This document shows, piece after piece, positions 16,339 through 25,655 of a stretch of 64,000 nucleotides of DNA. The position numbers and the translations under genes are program-made. The number at the start of each line of letters is the position of its first letter. Position 1 is the stretch's first letter. Under the pieces are notes generated by a model that was not told the origin of the DNA, did not search any database, and saw only the letters and a program-made list of their open reading frames with translations. The stretch is from NCBI GenBank assembly GCA_964542875.1, contig CAZIWA010000004.1:22769-86768 (forward strand), in the 5' to 3' direction. The DNA comes from CAZGOM01 sp964542875 (GTDB lineage: Bacteria; Planctomycetota; Phycisphaerae; Phycisphaerales; Phycisphaeraceae).

Positions 16339-17934
16339 ATGAGAACCGCCCTCCTTCGCCTCCTGTGTGTCACTGCGCTTGTCTCGGTGCCCGGTTTGTT
16401 CGCGGCTGATGTCCCCGCCACCAAACCGGCCGCTAAACCCGCCAAGCCTGCCGCCAAGGCCCCCGCGCCTCCTGCCACGCAGCCCGCCCCGGTGAATGTG
16501 CCCTGGCCTCCGGCACTTCCCGGTGCCGTCAACGGCACCGCCACGCTCACCTCGCCCAGCTTCCTTGTCGTTCCTCAAGACCTGGCCGTCCTCGCGCAGG
16601 ACCCTCAGGCCGCGCCCTTTGAGGTTGCCACCCACGCCCCCACCATCGACATCGCCTATCACCAGCCTCTGCGCGATTGCGGCTTTGTCAACGGCAGCAC
16701 CGGCTGGACAAGCTGGGGTGATATCGGCGTTGCGCCCGACGGCAAGGTTTACTGCGCCATCGGCAACCACGGCAAAGACACCACCGACGATGGCCAGGCC
16801 TACCTCTTTGAGTGGAACCCGGGCGCCAAAACCCTTACCAAAGTGGCCGATCTTTCCCAGGTCGTCACCCGCTCCACCGGGCTTGAGCCCTCGTGGACCA
16901 AAGTCCACGCCAAAGTCGATGTCGGCCCCGACGGCGGCGTCTACTTCTCCGGCACCCTCAACGGCGGCGACCGCGCACGGGACAATACCAAATACAAATG
17001 GTCACCCACCCTCCCAGGCGGGCAGCTCTACCGATACGACCCCAAGACCGGCAAGACCTCTGTCTTTGCAAACCTTCCCCCCGCTCGCGTCACCGCCACC
17101 AGCCAGCTTGATGCCGCCCGTAACCGTTGGATCTGCAACCTGGAAGCCGGCCCCGAGGCTACTCCCTACGCCATTTACGCCATTGACCTCACCACAGGTA
17201 AGGGCATCTTTCAGACGCCCGATGGCACTGTTGGCTTTAACCGGGCTTTCGCCATCGCCAAAGACGGCTCCGTTTACGTCAACGGCAACGCCATTGACCG
17301 AAGCCCCACCCCGGCCCCGGCCGCCGTCGTTGCCGTCACCGCTCCGGCCAATGGTAAAAAGGCCCCTCTGCCCAAGCCTCTTATCGAAACCCCTTTGATG
17401 AAGCTCGATGCCGTCACCGGCAAGGCTTCCAAAACCCAAAGCCTTTTCATTGGCTCTCCCGGCATGCGCTCAGCCACCCAGGAAGGGCCCGATGGCTGGA
17501 TCTACGGCAGCACCCAGTCCGCCGGCCAGCTCTTTCGCTATTCCCCTTCCAAGGACAGCCTGGAGCTCCTTGGCCCTGACTTCCTCACCGGCAACTACAC
17601 CACCGTCATGGTGCGCTCCCCCGACGGCAAATACCTCTACTATCTCCCCGGTGCTCACGGCGGCGCCATCAAGATCGCCACCCCTGTCGTCCAATACGAC
17701 ATCGCCACCGGCAAGCGCAAAGTCATCGCTTTCCTCCGCGACACCCTCTTTAACCAGACCGGCTATACCCCAGGTGGCACGTACGGCGTCAAAATCTCGC
17801 CCGACGGCTCCACCCTCTACGCAAACCTCAACGGTCACGGCGCCGACAAGGACCGCCACCCCAAAATGCGCGAAAACGGCTTTGGCCTCACCGCCTTTGT
17901 CGCCATCCACATCCCCGCTGAAGAACGGAAATAA
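16339..17934 (+). CDS. exported beta-propeller-like protein
   Basis: The 531-residue product has a signal peptide (MRTALLRLLCVTALVSV, cleavage near LFA-ADV), then a low-complexity Ala/Pro/Lys linker ending in PPATQPAPV. The rest contains repeated strand patterns of a propeller: WGDIGVAPDGKVYCAIG, VDVGPDGGVYFSG, AIAKDGSVYVNG, GPDGWIYGST and ISPDGSTLYANL. The D-G-x-[VI]-Y units resemble SMP-30/NHL or quinoprotein-like blades. No catalytic residues can be named. It probably acts in the periplasm or outside. It converges with the MFS gene, whose stop is 15 nt away. Confidence 0.7.
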   Translation: MRTALLRLLCVTALVSVPGLFAADVPATKPAAKPAKPAAKAPAPPATQPAPVNVPWPPALPGAVNGTATLTSPSFLVVPQDLAVLAQDPQAAPFEVATHAPTIDIAYHQPLRDCGFVNGSTGWTSWGDIGVAPDGKVYCAIGNHGKDTTDDGQAYLFEWNPGAKTLTKVADLSQVVTRSTGLEPSWTKVHAKVDVGPDGGVYFSGTLNGGDRARDNTKYKWSPTLPGGQLYRYDPKTGKTSVFANLPPARVTATSQLDAARNRWICNLEAGPEATPYAIYAIDLTTGKGIFQTPDGTVGFNRAFAIAKDGSVYVNGNAIDRSPTPAPAAVVAVTAPANGKKAPLPKPLIETPLMKLDAVTGKASKTQSLFIGSPGMRSATQEGPDGWIYGSTQSAGQLFRYSPSKDSLELLGPDFLTGNYTTVMVRSPDGKYLYYLPGAHGGAIKIATPVVQYDIATGKRKVIAFLRDTLFNQTGYTPGGTYGVKISPDGSTLYANLNGHGADKDRHPKMRENGFGLTAFVAIHIPAEERK

Positions 17935-17949
17935 ACGTCCGACAGGACA

Positions 17950-19263
17950 TTACTCCGAGCTGCCCTCGTTCTTGCCGATCACCGACGGCACCAGCGACAG
18001 CGACACCGTCATCATCAGCGTCAGGAATCCAAACGCCAGCAGCACTGCGTCGTACGCCGATACGTTTCCCCCGGCGATCACCCATGATTCCTTGAAGAAC
18101 CCCAGCTTCAGGCACCACGCCGGAATCATGGTCGAAAGCGCGCCGCCCACGCCCGTGAAGGTGAGCTGAATCGCCGTCGACAGGCTCCTGCGTTTGGCCG
18201 GCATCACGCTGAACAGCTCCGTGGTCAGTGCCACAGACGAGCATGAAATAATCAAGCCCAGCACCGTGTGCAGCACCCCCAGCCAAACCACCGCGCCACC
18301 GAATATCCCGCGAAGCGGAAACAGCACCAGCACGCAGGCAAACCCCACATGCGCAATCACAAACGCCGGCTTGGTTCCCAGCTTGTGCACCACATGCCCC
18401 GCCGCCATGAAGCCGACGAGCTGCCCCACCATGGTCAGCGTTGAAAGCGTGACCGTTGTGCCGTCGCCCAGGTTCATGAACGTTTTTTCGATCAACCCAA
18501 ACAGCGCCAGTCCCCCCGCGGTGAACAACACCAGAAGAAAGCTGTACGCGCAAAACGGCGCGAAATCCTTGCAGCGGAGAATCCCCACCACTGCGGACAA
18601 CAGCGTCTGCCCACCCTCGGCCCTGGGTACGCGTTCGGGGATCTTGCGTGAATAGAAATAAAACCTCACCGCCTGCATCAGCATCACAAAAACGATCATC
18701 GCCTGGAACACCCACACCGGCGCATTCTTGCCCAGCACCCAGGCGCTTACGAATGCAAAGGCGATTGAGGTCAGCATCCACGTGGACCGGAGCTTTCCGA
18801 AATACTTGGGCCGCTCCTGCGCCGACACGAAGCCCGACAACAGCGCAAACCATCCCGCATCGAGAATGGCCCAGCTCACCCCGAACACCACGATGCCGGC
18901 CATCGCGATGTAAAACGCGGTATCGCCGGTGAAGAACCCAGCCAGCAGAATCAGCCCAAGCCCTGCGCAGGTCACCGCGTGCCCCGGCACGCCCAGGCGC
19001 TTGATGCCAAACCGGTCGGAGGCATGCGCAATGGGCACCAGCGTCAGCGCGCGTGTCACCTGTGCCCCCGCCAGCAGCAAAAGCATGCGCGATTCGCTCA
19101 TCCCCAGGCTCAGGAGATAGAGCATCATCATGCCGTTGCTTAGGAACAAAATCGCCAGCACGCCGGCGCACTGCGCCACGAAAGTCGCCCGCACCGCGGA
19201 CGTTACCGCCTGGGGCGTCAGCGGCTCAAATTCTTCCTGTGCGGGTAGTGCGCTCTGGCTCAT
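17950..19263 (-). CDS. major facilitator superfamily transporter
   Basis: The product has 437 residues and about twelve hydrophobic helices in two halves. The loop after helix 2 (AHASDRFGIKRLG) resembles the MFS D-R-x-G-[RK]-[RK] signature, and GHVVHKLGTKPAF marks the equivalent loop of the second half. It should be an inner-membrane secondary transporter; substrate unknown, with a sugar or related solute plausible given context. The start at 19263 removes a charged, non-membrane stretch of the longer frame. The polytopic membrane gene upstream on the same strand ends 32 nt before this start, so the two are probably co-transcribed. Confidence 0.85.
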   Translation of the reverse strand: MSQSALPAQEEFEPLTPQAVTSAVRATFVAQCAGVLAILFLSNGMMMLYLLSLGMSESRMLLLLAGAQVTRALTLVPIAHASDRFGIKRLGVPGHAVTCAGLGLILLAGFFTGDTAFYIAMAGIVVFGVSWAILDAGWFALLSGFVSAQERPKYFGKLRSTWMLTSIAFAFVSAWVLGKNAPVWVFQAMIVFVMLMQAVRFYFYSRKIPERVPRAEGGQTLLSAVVGILRCKDFAPFCAYSFLLVLFTAGGLALFGLIEKTFMNLGDGTTVTLSTLTMVGQLVGFMAAGHVVHKLGTKPAFVIAHVGFACVLVLFPLRGIFGGAVVWLGVLHTVLGLIISCSSVALTTELFSVMPAKRRSLSTAIQLTFTGVGGALSTMIPAWCLKLGFFKESWVIAGGNVSAYDAVLLAFGFLTLMMTVSLSLVPSVIGKNEGSSE

Positions 19264-19295
19264 GGCCCAAAGATGATACCCCGCATCGCCGCGCG

Positions 19296-21191
19296 CTAGT
19301 CCCTGGGAATCACCACCACGTCGCGCCCATTGCCCAGTGCAAGCCTGGTGTTCCATTGCGCAAGATCCGCAGCCAGTCCCGTGGAGGTGAACGTGCTCAG
19401 ATAGAAAAATTCCTGCGGTTCCACGATCACGTATTTGATGCCCGTATCAAGCAGCCGATGGCGCCTCTCGTCTGCACTGAGCCCCGGCTGGCTTAAAAAG
19501 CTCACCTCGGGACTCCATATCGGCACAAACGTCACTCCTTTGTTTCGGCTGTAGGCGGCGATGTACGGGTTGCTGGTAAGCACCTTGGCGTCTTTGAACC
19601 GGTCGGGGTATTTGTCGACGGCCAGGGCGAACATCACCACGTGTTCCAGGGGCTGGGCAAAGTCCGCGTTTGTCTTGATCTGGCTGACCCACTGCGTGGG
19701 CGGCATGTCAAAGTAAAAGCGCCACACCACCACGGTGAGGCCCGCATGGATGATCAAGACGCCTGCCGCGATGCCCCACGCGAGCCTTGCCCGAGACTTC
19801 TCCAGCGCGCCTTTTTTCTCCAGCCATGTGATGCCCAGGATGATCGCCAGCACCAGCGCCGACGTTGCCACGCGTAAGGCGAATTCATATCCGCCTGCCG
19901 ATGAAAGGCTTGCCCAATGCCAGAGCCCGATCAAGAGAATCACCGCGCCCACCAGCCCTGGCCACCGTTTGACCGACAAAAAGGCCAGCACCCCAATGAG
20001 CCCCGCAGGCAGCACATTCAGCGCCAGGAGCTTCATATGGGCCGCTAAGTAAACCTCTGAATAGAACAACCCTTTGGTTTGGGTTTTGATGCCGTTGACC
20101 AGGTTCGCCCACACCGGTGAGGCATGGGACGCAAGCAATCCCGGAATCTCAATGGTGTAGAACGGGCTGCCTGTTTTGGCCCATACGTAGGCGTACCAGG
20201 GGAACCCCAGAGCCAGGGTAGCGAGCGAAAAAATGCAGCTTGCATAAAAGCGATCTTTCCACCCGACGCCTGGCTTGGCGCCGAGCGTTGCTGCTGCCAG
20301 CACGCCCGGCAGCAGGATGAATCCGCCGTACTCACGCGTGCTCATCATGCACGCTCCGGCGAGCGCAGCGATTGTCAGCCACCGCCAGGAACCTTTGGCT
20401 TCGCAGATGGCCCACAGGCAGACAATGCACGAAAGCGTCATCAAGCCCGCTTCTTGCCGCAGCGCCAGCGACCGCACCAGTAGTGGACATGACAGCACCA
20501 GCAGCTCCACCACGGCGCGCGTTACCGGCCGCGCCCCCAGCGCTCCGGCCATGCGCCCAGCGGCCGACCCCAGCGCCACGTACTGCACGAGCGCAAATGC
20601 GCCAGACACCCATACCGATGTCGTGCCCGACCACGCATACAGCCACCACACGCTCGCGCCCAGCGCCTGCGGCATGGCGTCGGGCATCAGATAGTCCTTG
20701 TAATCCTCCGGCAGCGTTGCGGGATACCAACTGAGGTTGCCTCGTTCCAGCAGCACCTGCGGAAACAAGTCCCATCGGGTGGGGTAGTCGAACGAGCTGA
20801 TCGGGCTTACCCACAGCGCGCCGATGAACACCGCTGCGCACAGCCCAAGCCCTGCCAGCGCCCACGCCCGCTGTCGCGGCGTCATTTGGCCCCGGTCTTC
20901 TTTTGCAGGCATTCCCGGCACTGTGCCAAACATGCCCGCCCCGGTCTTCCATACGCTGTAGGCCGGCCACGCGCAGGCCAGTGCCAGTGCAAGTCCCACC
21001 GACCAGATCGCCACGGGCAAGCCGACCAACTGGCAAAACAGCACGCCGGTGAACATCAGCCAGCATGAAATCACCAGGGAGATCGCGCCGTCAAATCGGC
21101 CGGAGATCGCCCGTTGGATGAGATGACCCGGCAGCCAGAGGGTCATGCCGCCCGCCGCCAAACCTGCCCCGGCTGTCAGCCAGCTCAACAT
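19296..21191 (-). CDS. polytopic membrane protein, GT-C glycosyltransferase-like
   Basis: The 631-residue product has about 12-13 transmembrane helices followed by a soluble C-terminal domain of ~130 residues (from about LTVVVWRFYFD). Features such as SSFDYPTRWDLFPQVL in the first large loop after early helices recall GT-C enzymes, which transfer sugars from polyprenyl phosphates on the outer face. No family-defining DxD or ExD motif is certain. The ATG at 21191 is preferred over an in-frame TTG just upstream. It lies directly upstream of the MFS gene in a likely operon. Envelope glycan synthesis is an inference. Confidence 0.6.
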   Translation of the reverse strand: MLSWLTAGAGLAAGGMTLWLPGHLIQRAISGRFDGAISLVISCWLMFTGVLFCQLVGLPVAIWSVGLALALACAWPAYSVWKTGAGMFGTVPGMPAKEDRGQMTPRQRAWALAGLGLCAAVFIGALWVSPISSFDYPTRWDLFPQVLLERGNLSWYPATLPEDYKDYLMPDAMPQALGASVWWLYAWSGTTSVWVSGAFALVQYVALGSAAGRMAGALGARPVTRAVVELLVLSCPLLVRSLALRQEAGLMTLSCIVCLWAICEAKGSWRWLTIAALAGACMMSTREYGGFILLPGVLAAATLGAKPGVGWKDRFYASCIFSLATLALGFPWYAYVWAKTGSPFYTIEIPGLLASHASPVWANLVNGIKTQTKGLFYSEVYLAAHMKLLALNVLPAGLIGVLAFLSVKRWPGLVGAVILLIGLWHWASLSSAGGYEFALRVATSALVLAIILGITWLEKKGALEKSRARLAWGIAAGVLIIHAGLTVVVWRFYFDMPPTQWVSQIKTNADFAQPLEHVVMFALAVDKYPDRFKDAKVLTSNPYIAAYSRNKGVTFVPIWSPEVSFLSQPGLSADERRHRLLDTGIKYVIVEPQEFFYLSTFTSTGLAADLAQWNTRLALGNGRDVVVIPRD

Positions 21192-21239
21192 CAACGGTTG
21201 CCTCTTGATGGATCGTTTGAAGGAATCCGGATTTGGCTT

Positions 21240-21280
21240 TTGACGCGCCTCTCTTTTTACGCAAAAGACAGGCGCGTCAA
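21240..21280 (-). terminator. long hairpin between FAD-oxidoreductase stop and GT-C start
   Basis: TTGACGCGCCT (21240-21250) pairs perfectly with AGGCGCGTCAA (21270-21280), and an inner TCTTTT/AAAAGA stem extends it to ~17 bp. It lies 44 nt past the oxidoreductase stop. The U-tract is absent, so termination may be weak or it may act as an RNA-stabilising hairpin. Confidence 0.6.
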
Positions 21281-21323
21281 TCGTACGCTCAAAAACTTAT
21301 TCATTCTCCATCGTGAGTGGGGA

Positions 21324-23276
21324 TCAGGCTTTTGCTTCGTCGATCCACACCTTGCGCGCATTGCCGTAAACTCGGACTTCAAAAATCCGTGCGTGGTCGA
21401 TGCCGTTGGTCGCCGTCACCAGCACGCGCAGCTTCGTTGCTTTCACGGGCGAAGCCAGGGTGTGCCTTGCCAGGCGCAGGTAGTTGTCTTTCACATCCGT
21501 CACGGTTTGCCATGTGCCGTTCACGAACGCCTGGAGCTGGTAATCCTTCACGGTTTCCGGCTGGGCCTGGCCCCACACCATTCGTTTGGTGTACCCGTCG
21601 GACGCGCTGAGCGTCATGTGCCGGTGGAAGCCGGTGTCGAAAGTGATCTGCACGTGCCCGATCTCCACGGGGCTGTCCCATGAAAGTTCCAGCCATGCCG
21701 GCAGGCCTTTGGCGCTGTCGCTCATCCACCGGTGAAGGCCGGGGTTGGCCCGGTCCGCGGGTGCGCCGCGTTTGCCGTGCACGCTTCGGGTTTGACCGCT
21801 GAGCACCAGCCCGGGCTCGCCGCCCGTCTGGTGGCTGCTGGCGGTTACTTTGGCCTTGCGGGCCGCATCGTCGGGGTCTGTGTTGGGCCGGTTGATCAGG
21901 AAGCTGTCATCGCGCAAAAGCCGCTGCTGAATCGCCGCAATCGCCTTGGCATTGCCGGCCAGTTGGCCCGGCTCGACGCCGTTTTTTACGCTGTATGCCG
22001 CAGCGGTGCCCACGCCCTGGCCCACCACCGCGCACGTCGCCATCACCCGGGTGGATGCAAACGCCACGTGCGTCGCGCTGATGTCCCGCCCGGCGAACAT
22101 CAGGTTCGGCAGCGTCTCCGATACGCATGCACGCAGAGGCAGGTCGTACAGGTGAGGCACCACATGCTGCGTGCACGGTTTTTCCATCGGCGCATCCACA
22201 CCCTCAGGCGGGTGCAGATCCATCGGCCAGCCCGCGTAGCAGATCGCATCATCGAACACGCGTGATTCCATCATGTCGTTCTGGGTCAGAATGTGCTGGC
22301 CCTTGAAGCGCCGGCTCTCACGCTTGCCCGGCACGAAGCTGAACCAATCCAGCGCCCAGTTTGCTGAGGCCTTTTGCCACTGCTTGGGCGCCTGGCCTTC
22401 TTCGCCGTTCTTGATGTAATCCCAGATCCCCAGCACGATCGCCAGCAGATGATCGCGAATGAGTTCGTTGTCTTTGATGGTGTTGAGCTGGCCGCCCCAC
22501 TCCACCCACCAGAAGCCGTATTCCAGCGACGGCTCTTCATCGCCGGGCAGATCGTAGAGACGGAAGTTGAGTTCATCTTTTTTGAACTTGCGCACCCATG
22601 TCGGTGCTTTAAACGGCATAGGCTTTTCATGCCTGCGCGCCGTGAACATGATCGAAGAGCCCAGGCTTTTGGCGTCATGGCTTTCCTGCGCCAGTGATTC
22701 ATTGAACTCGTTCTTGGCTTCGCGCCCGCGTAAAAACGGCGCACCCGCTTCGGCGCCCAGCCGGCCGTCGCCCGTGCAGTCGACAAAAACCTTCGCATCG
22801 ATCACAAACCGGTCTTCCGTGCTCTGCCGGTCGGCGATCGCTTGTTTGACTTTCCCGTTCTCCACCACCGCGGCCACCACTGTCGTGTTCAGGAGCAACG
22901 TGATGTTCGGCTCGGCCTTCACCATGTCCAGCAGGATCAGGTCCATCATGGTGCCGGCGCGCTGCCCGTTTTCGATGCAGTTGCGCAGCCGGAGTTCTTC
23001 AACGATGCCCGATTCGCGTGCCTCGGTGGTCAGCGCTTCGCCACGCTCGGCGTGACCGAATGCATTGGCGCCCACGATGTGCATTTTGATCTCGCTGGAG
23101 GCATTGCCTCCCAGCACCTGCCTGTCCTGCACCAGGATCACTTTTGCGCCCGACCGGGCCGCAGCCAGCGCGCATGGCACGCCCGCAGGTCCGCCGCCGG
23201 CCACCAGGACGTCGCAGTTCAAGGAATGGGTCTGCACCAGGCACGAATCGGTTTTTGTACTCATAAGGCGGATCAT
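21324..23276 (-). CDS. FAD-dependent oxidoreductase with C-terminal discoidin-like (F5/8 C) domain
   Basis: The 650-residue protein begins with a dinucleotide-binding fold: CDVLVAGGGPAGVPCALAAA near residue 23, then VQDRQVLGGNASSEIK, and FVDCTGDGRLG for the second FAD contact. This matches the FAD_oxidored (PF12831) group abundant in planctomycetes. Residues ~490-640 form a beta-sandwich resembling carbohydrate-binding F5/8 type C (LELSWDSPVEIGHVQITFD). It lacks a signal peptide, so the carbohydrate-binding tail on a redox enzyme is notable. Substrate unknown. An alternative ATG lies 12 nt inside; neither start has a clear Shine-Dalgarno. Confidence 0.8.
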   Translation of the reverse strand: MIRLMSTKTDSCLVQTHSLNCDVLVAGGGPAGVPCALAAARSGAKVILVQDRQVLGGNASSEIKMHIVGANAFGHAERGEALTTEARESGIVEELRLRNCIENGQRAGTMMDLILLDMVKAEPNITLLLNTTVVAAVVENGKVKQAIADRQSTEDRFVIDAKVFVDCTGDGRLGAEAGAPFLRGREAKNEFNESLAQESHDAKSLGSSIMFTARRHEKPMPFKAPTWVRKFKKDELNFRLYDLPGDEEPSLEYGFWWVEWGGQLNTIKDNELIRDHLLAIVLGIWDYIKNGEEGQAPKQWQKASANWALDWFSFVPGKRESRRFKGQHILTQNDMMESRVFDDAICYAGWPMDLHPPEGVDAPMEKPCTQHVVPHLYDLPLRACVSETLPNLMFAGRDISATHVAFASTRVMATCAVVGQGVGTAAAYSVKNGVEPGQLAGNAKAIAAIQQRLLRDDSFLINRPNTDPDDAARKAKVTASSHQTGGEPGLVLSGQTRSVHGKRGAPADRANPGLHRWMSDSAKGLPAWLELSWDSPVEIGHVQITFDTGFHRHMTLSASDGYTKRMVWGQAQPETVKDYQLQAFVNGTWQTVTDVKDNYLRLARHTLASPVKATKLRVLVTATNGIDHARIFEVRVYGNARKVWIDEAKA

Positions 23277-23439
23277 TATAAAGTGTGATCATTGAATCAT
23301 CAGCCCCGGTCGTTTTGGGCGTCGATCCCTCAGGAAATGGTTCAAAGCCAGCCGCTTCTGGTCCGATGCGACAACCCCGCGGGCACAATGCGTGCCTGCG
23401 TTCCATGACACCACACGCCCCAGCGCCTACCATTAGCAC

Positions 23440-24663
23440 ATGCCCGCTAAACACCTGATCATCCTGTTTCTGGCCACCCTTCTTCTGGTTTTTACCGTGG
23501 GCTGCGAGCGAAAGTCCCCCACCGTGCCTGAATCCATTCCCAAGCCCGGCGTCGTCCAAGGCGCCGATTCTCCCTTGTCTTCAACCACCACCCCACCCAA
23601 GGATGCCGCCATGGTCCAGGTCAGCGTTTTCAATTCCCAAGGCCAGCTTGTCGGCCCTTTTTCCACCCCGAAACTCGTTTTGACTGATGAAGAGTGGCAA
23701 AAGCGCCTCTCCCCCGATCAATACAAAATCCTCCGTAACAAAGGCACCGAGCGCCCCTTTTGCGGCACCCTTCTCGACAACAAAAAACAAGGTGTCTACA
23801 CCTGTGCCGGCTGTGGGCTTCCGCTGTTTTCCTCCGACTCCAAGTTCAACTCCGGCACCGGCTGGCCCAGCTTCTTTCAACCCATCTCCAAAACCAATGT
23901 CATCGAACACGAAGACAACAGCTATGGCATGCGCCGAGTGGAAAGCCTCTGCGCCCGTTGCGATGGCCATTTGGGCCACGTCTTTCCCGATGGCCCCAAG
24001 CCCACCGGCCTGCGCTTTTGCATGAACTCCGAATCCCTGAATTTCACCGAAAACACCAACCTCGCTTCGCTGGCCGACCCGCTGGCCGCGTCGGCAGGCA
24101 AGGAAACTTCCGCGCCTGTCAAAACCGCCACCGCCATCATCGCAGGCGGCTGCTTCTGGTGCACCGAATACGCCTTTGAACAAATCAAAGCCGTCTCCAA
24201 TGTTGAGTCCGGCTACACCGGCGGCTCCGCACAGACCGCCAACTACAAAGCCGTCTGCGGCGGCGACACCGGCCACGCCGAAGCCATCAAAATCACCTAC
24301 GACCCCTCTAAAATCACCTATTCCCAGATCCTTGACGTCTTCTTCGACGCCCATGATCCCACCACCTTAAACCGCCAGGGCGCTGACGTGGGCACCCAGT
24401 ATCGCTCCGCCATCTTCTATGCCGATGAAACTCAAAAGAAGATCGCCCAGGACAAGATCAAAGAACTCAACGACAAGAAGAAATTCTCCAAGCCCATCGT
24501 CACCACCGTGGAACCTCTTACCACCTTCTACATGGCCGAGGACTACCACCAGAACTACGCCCGGGCCCACCCCGACCAGCCTTACATTCAAGGCAGCTCG
24601 TTCCCCAAAGCGGAAAAAATGAAAAAGGCCCACCCGGACCTCATCAAAGACGACGCCAAGTAA
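23440..24663 (+). CDS. msrBA: MsrB-MsrA fusion lipoprotein (peptide methionine sulfoxide reductase)
   Basis: The product has 407 residues. A lipoprotein signal peptide with cysteine in FTVGCERK anchors it to the membrane. The MsrB domain (~80-205) has the zinc Cys pairs CAGC and CARC, and the catalytic Cys in RFCMNSESLNF. The MsrA domain (~225-390) has GGCFWCTEYAFEQ with its catalytic Cys. Together they repair both S- and R-methionine sulfoxide in envelope proteins, at the expense of a thioredoxin-like reductant. The B-then-A order is less common than A-then-B. A strong terminator follows. Confidence 0.93.
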   Translation: MPAKHLIILFLATLLLVFTVGCERKSPTVPESIPKPGVVQGADSPLSSTTTPPKDAAMVQVSVFNSQGQLVGPFSTPKLVLTDEEWQKRLSPDQYKILRNKGTERPFCGTLLDNKKQGVYTCAGCGLPLFSSDSKFNSGTGWPSFFQPISKTNVIEHEDNSYGMRRVESLCARCDGHLGHVFPDGPKPTGLRFCMNSESLNFTENTNLASLADPLAASAGKETSAPVKTATAIIAGGCFWCTEYAFEQIKAVSNVESGYTGGSAQTANYKAVCGGDTGHAEAIKITYDPSKITYSQILDVFFDAHDPTTLNRQGADVGTQYRSAIFYADETQKKIAQDKIKELNDKKKFSKPIVTTVEPLTTFYMAEDYHQNYARAHPDQPYIQGSSFPKAEKMKKAHPDLIKDDAK

Positions 24664-24685
24664 AACTCGCTTGATCTTCAACCGC

Positions 24686-24717
24686 AAAAAGCCATGCTCG
24701 CACGAGCATGGCTTTTT
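24686..24717. terminator. intrinsic terminator after msrBA
   Basis: AAAAAGCCATGCTCG / CGAGCATGGCTTTTT, a perfect 15-bp stem with a 2-nt centre and a T run on the plus strand and, symmetrically, on the minus strand. It can serve the convergent ABC gene as well. Confidence 0.92.
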
Positions 24718-24725
24718 GATTGATT

Positions 24726-24749
24726 CCTAATCACAAGCGCTGTCTCACT
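24726..24749. repeat. degenerate copy of the gene-end 18-nt motif
   Basis: CCTAATCACAAGCGCTGTCTCACT keeps CTAATCA and CGCTGT of the consensus CTAATCANCCGCTGTACT but carries extra bases between them. It lies 8 nt past the msrBA terminator and touches the stop of the ABC gene. Confidence 0.35.
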
Positions 24750-25494
24750 CCGCCTCTGGCCTGCGCAGCTTCCCGGATTCCAGCACCACACGCCGGTCGG
24801 CTAGGCTGGCCACCTTGGCGTCGTGAGTCACCATCACGATGGTCTGCCCCGCTTTGTGAAACTCCTCAAACACTTTCAAAATCGCCTGACCTGTCGTGGT
24901 GTCCAGGTTCCCGGTGGGTTCATCGGCCAGGAGCAGCGCGGGCCGGTTGATCAGCGCCCGCGCGATGGCCACGCGCTGGCGTTCCCCGCCTGACAGCTTG
25001 GCCGGCCGGTGTTTCAGCCGGTGCGACATTCCCAGCCGGTCCAATAGCTCAAGCGCTTCCTTGCGCACGCTTGCGCGCTCGCGCAGCCAGGCCATCGGGC
25101 CCCGGTCGATCATCCCGGACACCAGCACGTTCTCCAGCGCCGAAAGTTCCGGCAGCAGGTGGTAGAACTGAAACACGAACCCCACCATTTTATTTCTGTA
25201 CTTGTTTACGGCCCGGTCGGGCTGGTTAAACACCGACAGCCCCTTGAAAAACACCTCTCCGGTGTCAGGACGGTCAAGCCCGCCCAAAAGGTGCAGCAGC
25301 GTGCTTTTGCCGGAGCCTGAAGACCCCAGCACCGCCAGCCATTCCCCCTCGCCTACGGAGAGGTCCACGCCTTTAAGCACTTCCAGTTCCTGCCCACCCA
25401 TCAGGTAACGTTTTTTAAGGTCCACGCAGGAAAGCAGAGGTGAGTTTTTGCTCCCCGATGCCGGTGTTGCCGCTGGTGTTGTCAGTGTTGCCAT
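24745..25494 (-). CDS. ABC transporter ATP-binding protein, LolD/MacB class
   Basis: The 249-residue protein has Walker A GSSGSGKST, the signature LSGGERQRVAIARAL, Walker B LLLADEPTGNLD and an H-loop VMVTHDAKV. The LYLL-type inserts (RNKMVGFVFQFYHLLPELSALENV) and the T-G-N-L-D after Walker B are typical of LolD/MacB ATPases. These drive lipoprotein release from the inner membrane or mechanotransmission-type export. No permease gene is adjacent, so partner subunits are encoded elsewhere. It converges with msrBA. The first ~18 residues are Ala/Thr-rich and not conserved; an internal start is possible. Confidence 0.9.
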   Translation of the reverse strand: MATLTTPAATPASGSKNSPLLSCVDLKKRYLMGGQELEVLKGVDLSVGEGEWLAVLGSSGSGKSTLLHLLGGLDRPDTGEVFFKGLSVFNQPDRAVNKYRNKMVGFVFQFYHLLPELSALENVLVSGMIDRGPMAWLRERASVRKEALELLDRLGMSHRLKHRPAKLSGGERQRVAIARALINRPALLLADEPTGNLDTTTGQAILKVFEEFHKAGQTIVMVTHDAKVASLADRRVVLESGKLRRPEAE

Positions 25495-25655
25495 GATCTA
25501 TCTACGTGCCCCGCTCAAGGTTGGGTCGTCAGTTTAAGCGATTCACACCCGGACCGGACGCCCGGTTTTTCTTCCCCTTCCCCTTTCGCATACGAACCGG
25601 TTTCTGTATCGTATTCCCCGTTACTTTTGTTCCACCCCTTAAGGAATCCTAATCC

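Noticed and set aside
23380..23400. GGCAC-N5-GTGCC inverted repeat upstream of msrBA
   Set aside because: Only 5-bp arms in GC-rich DNA; too short to support as an operator.
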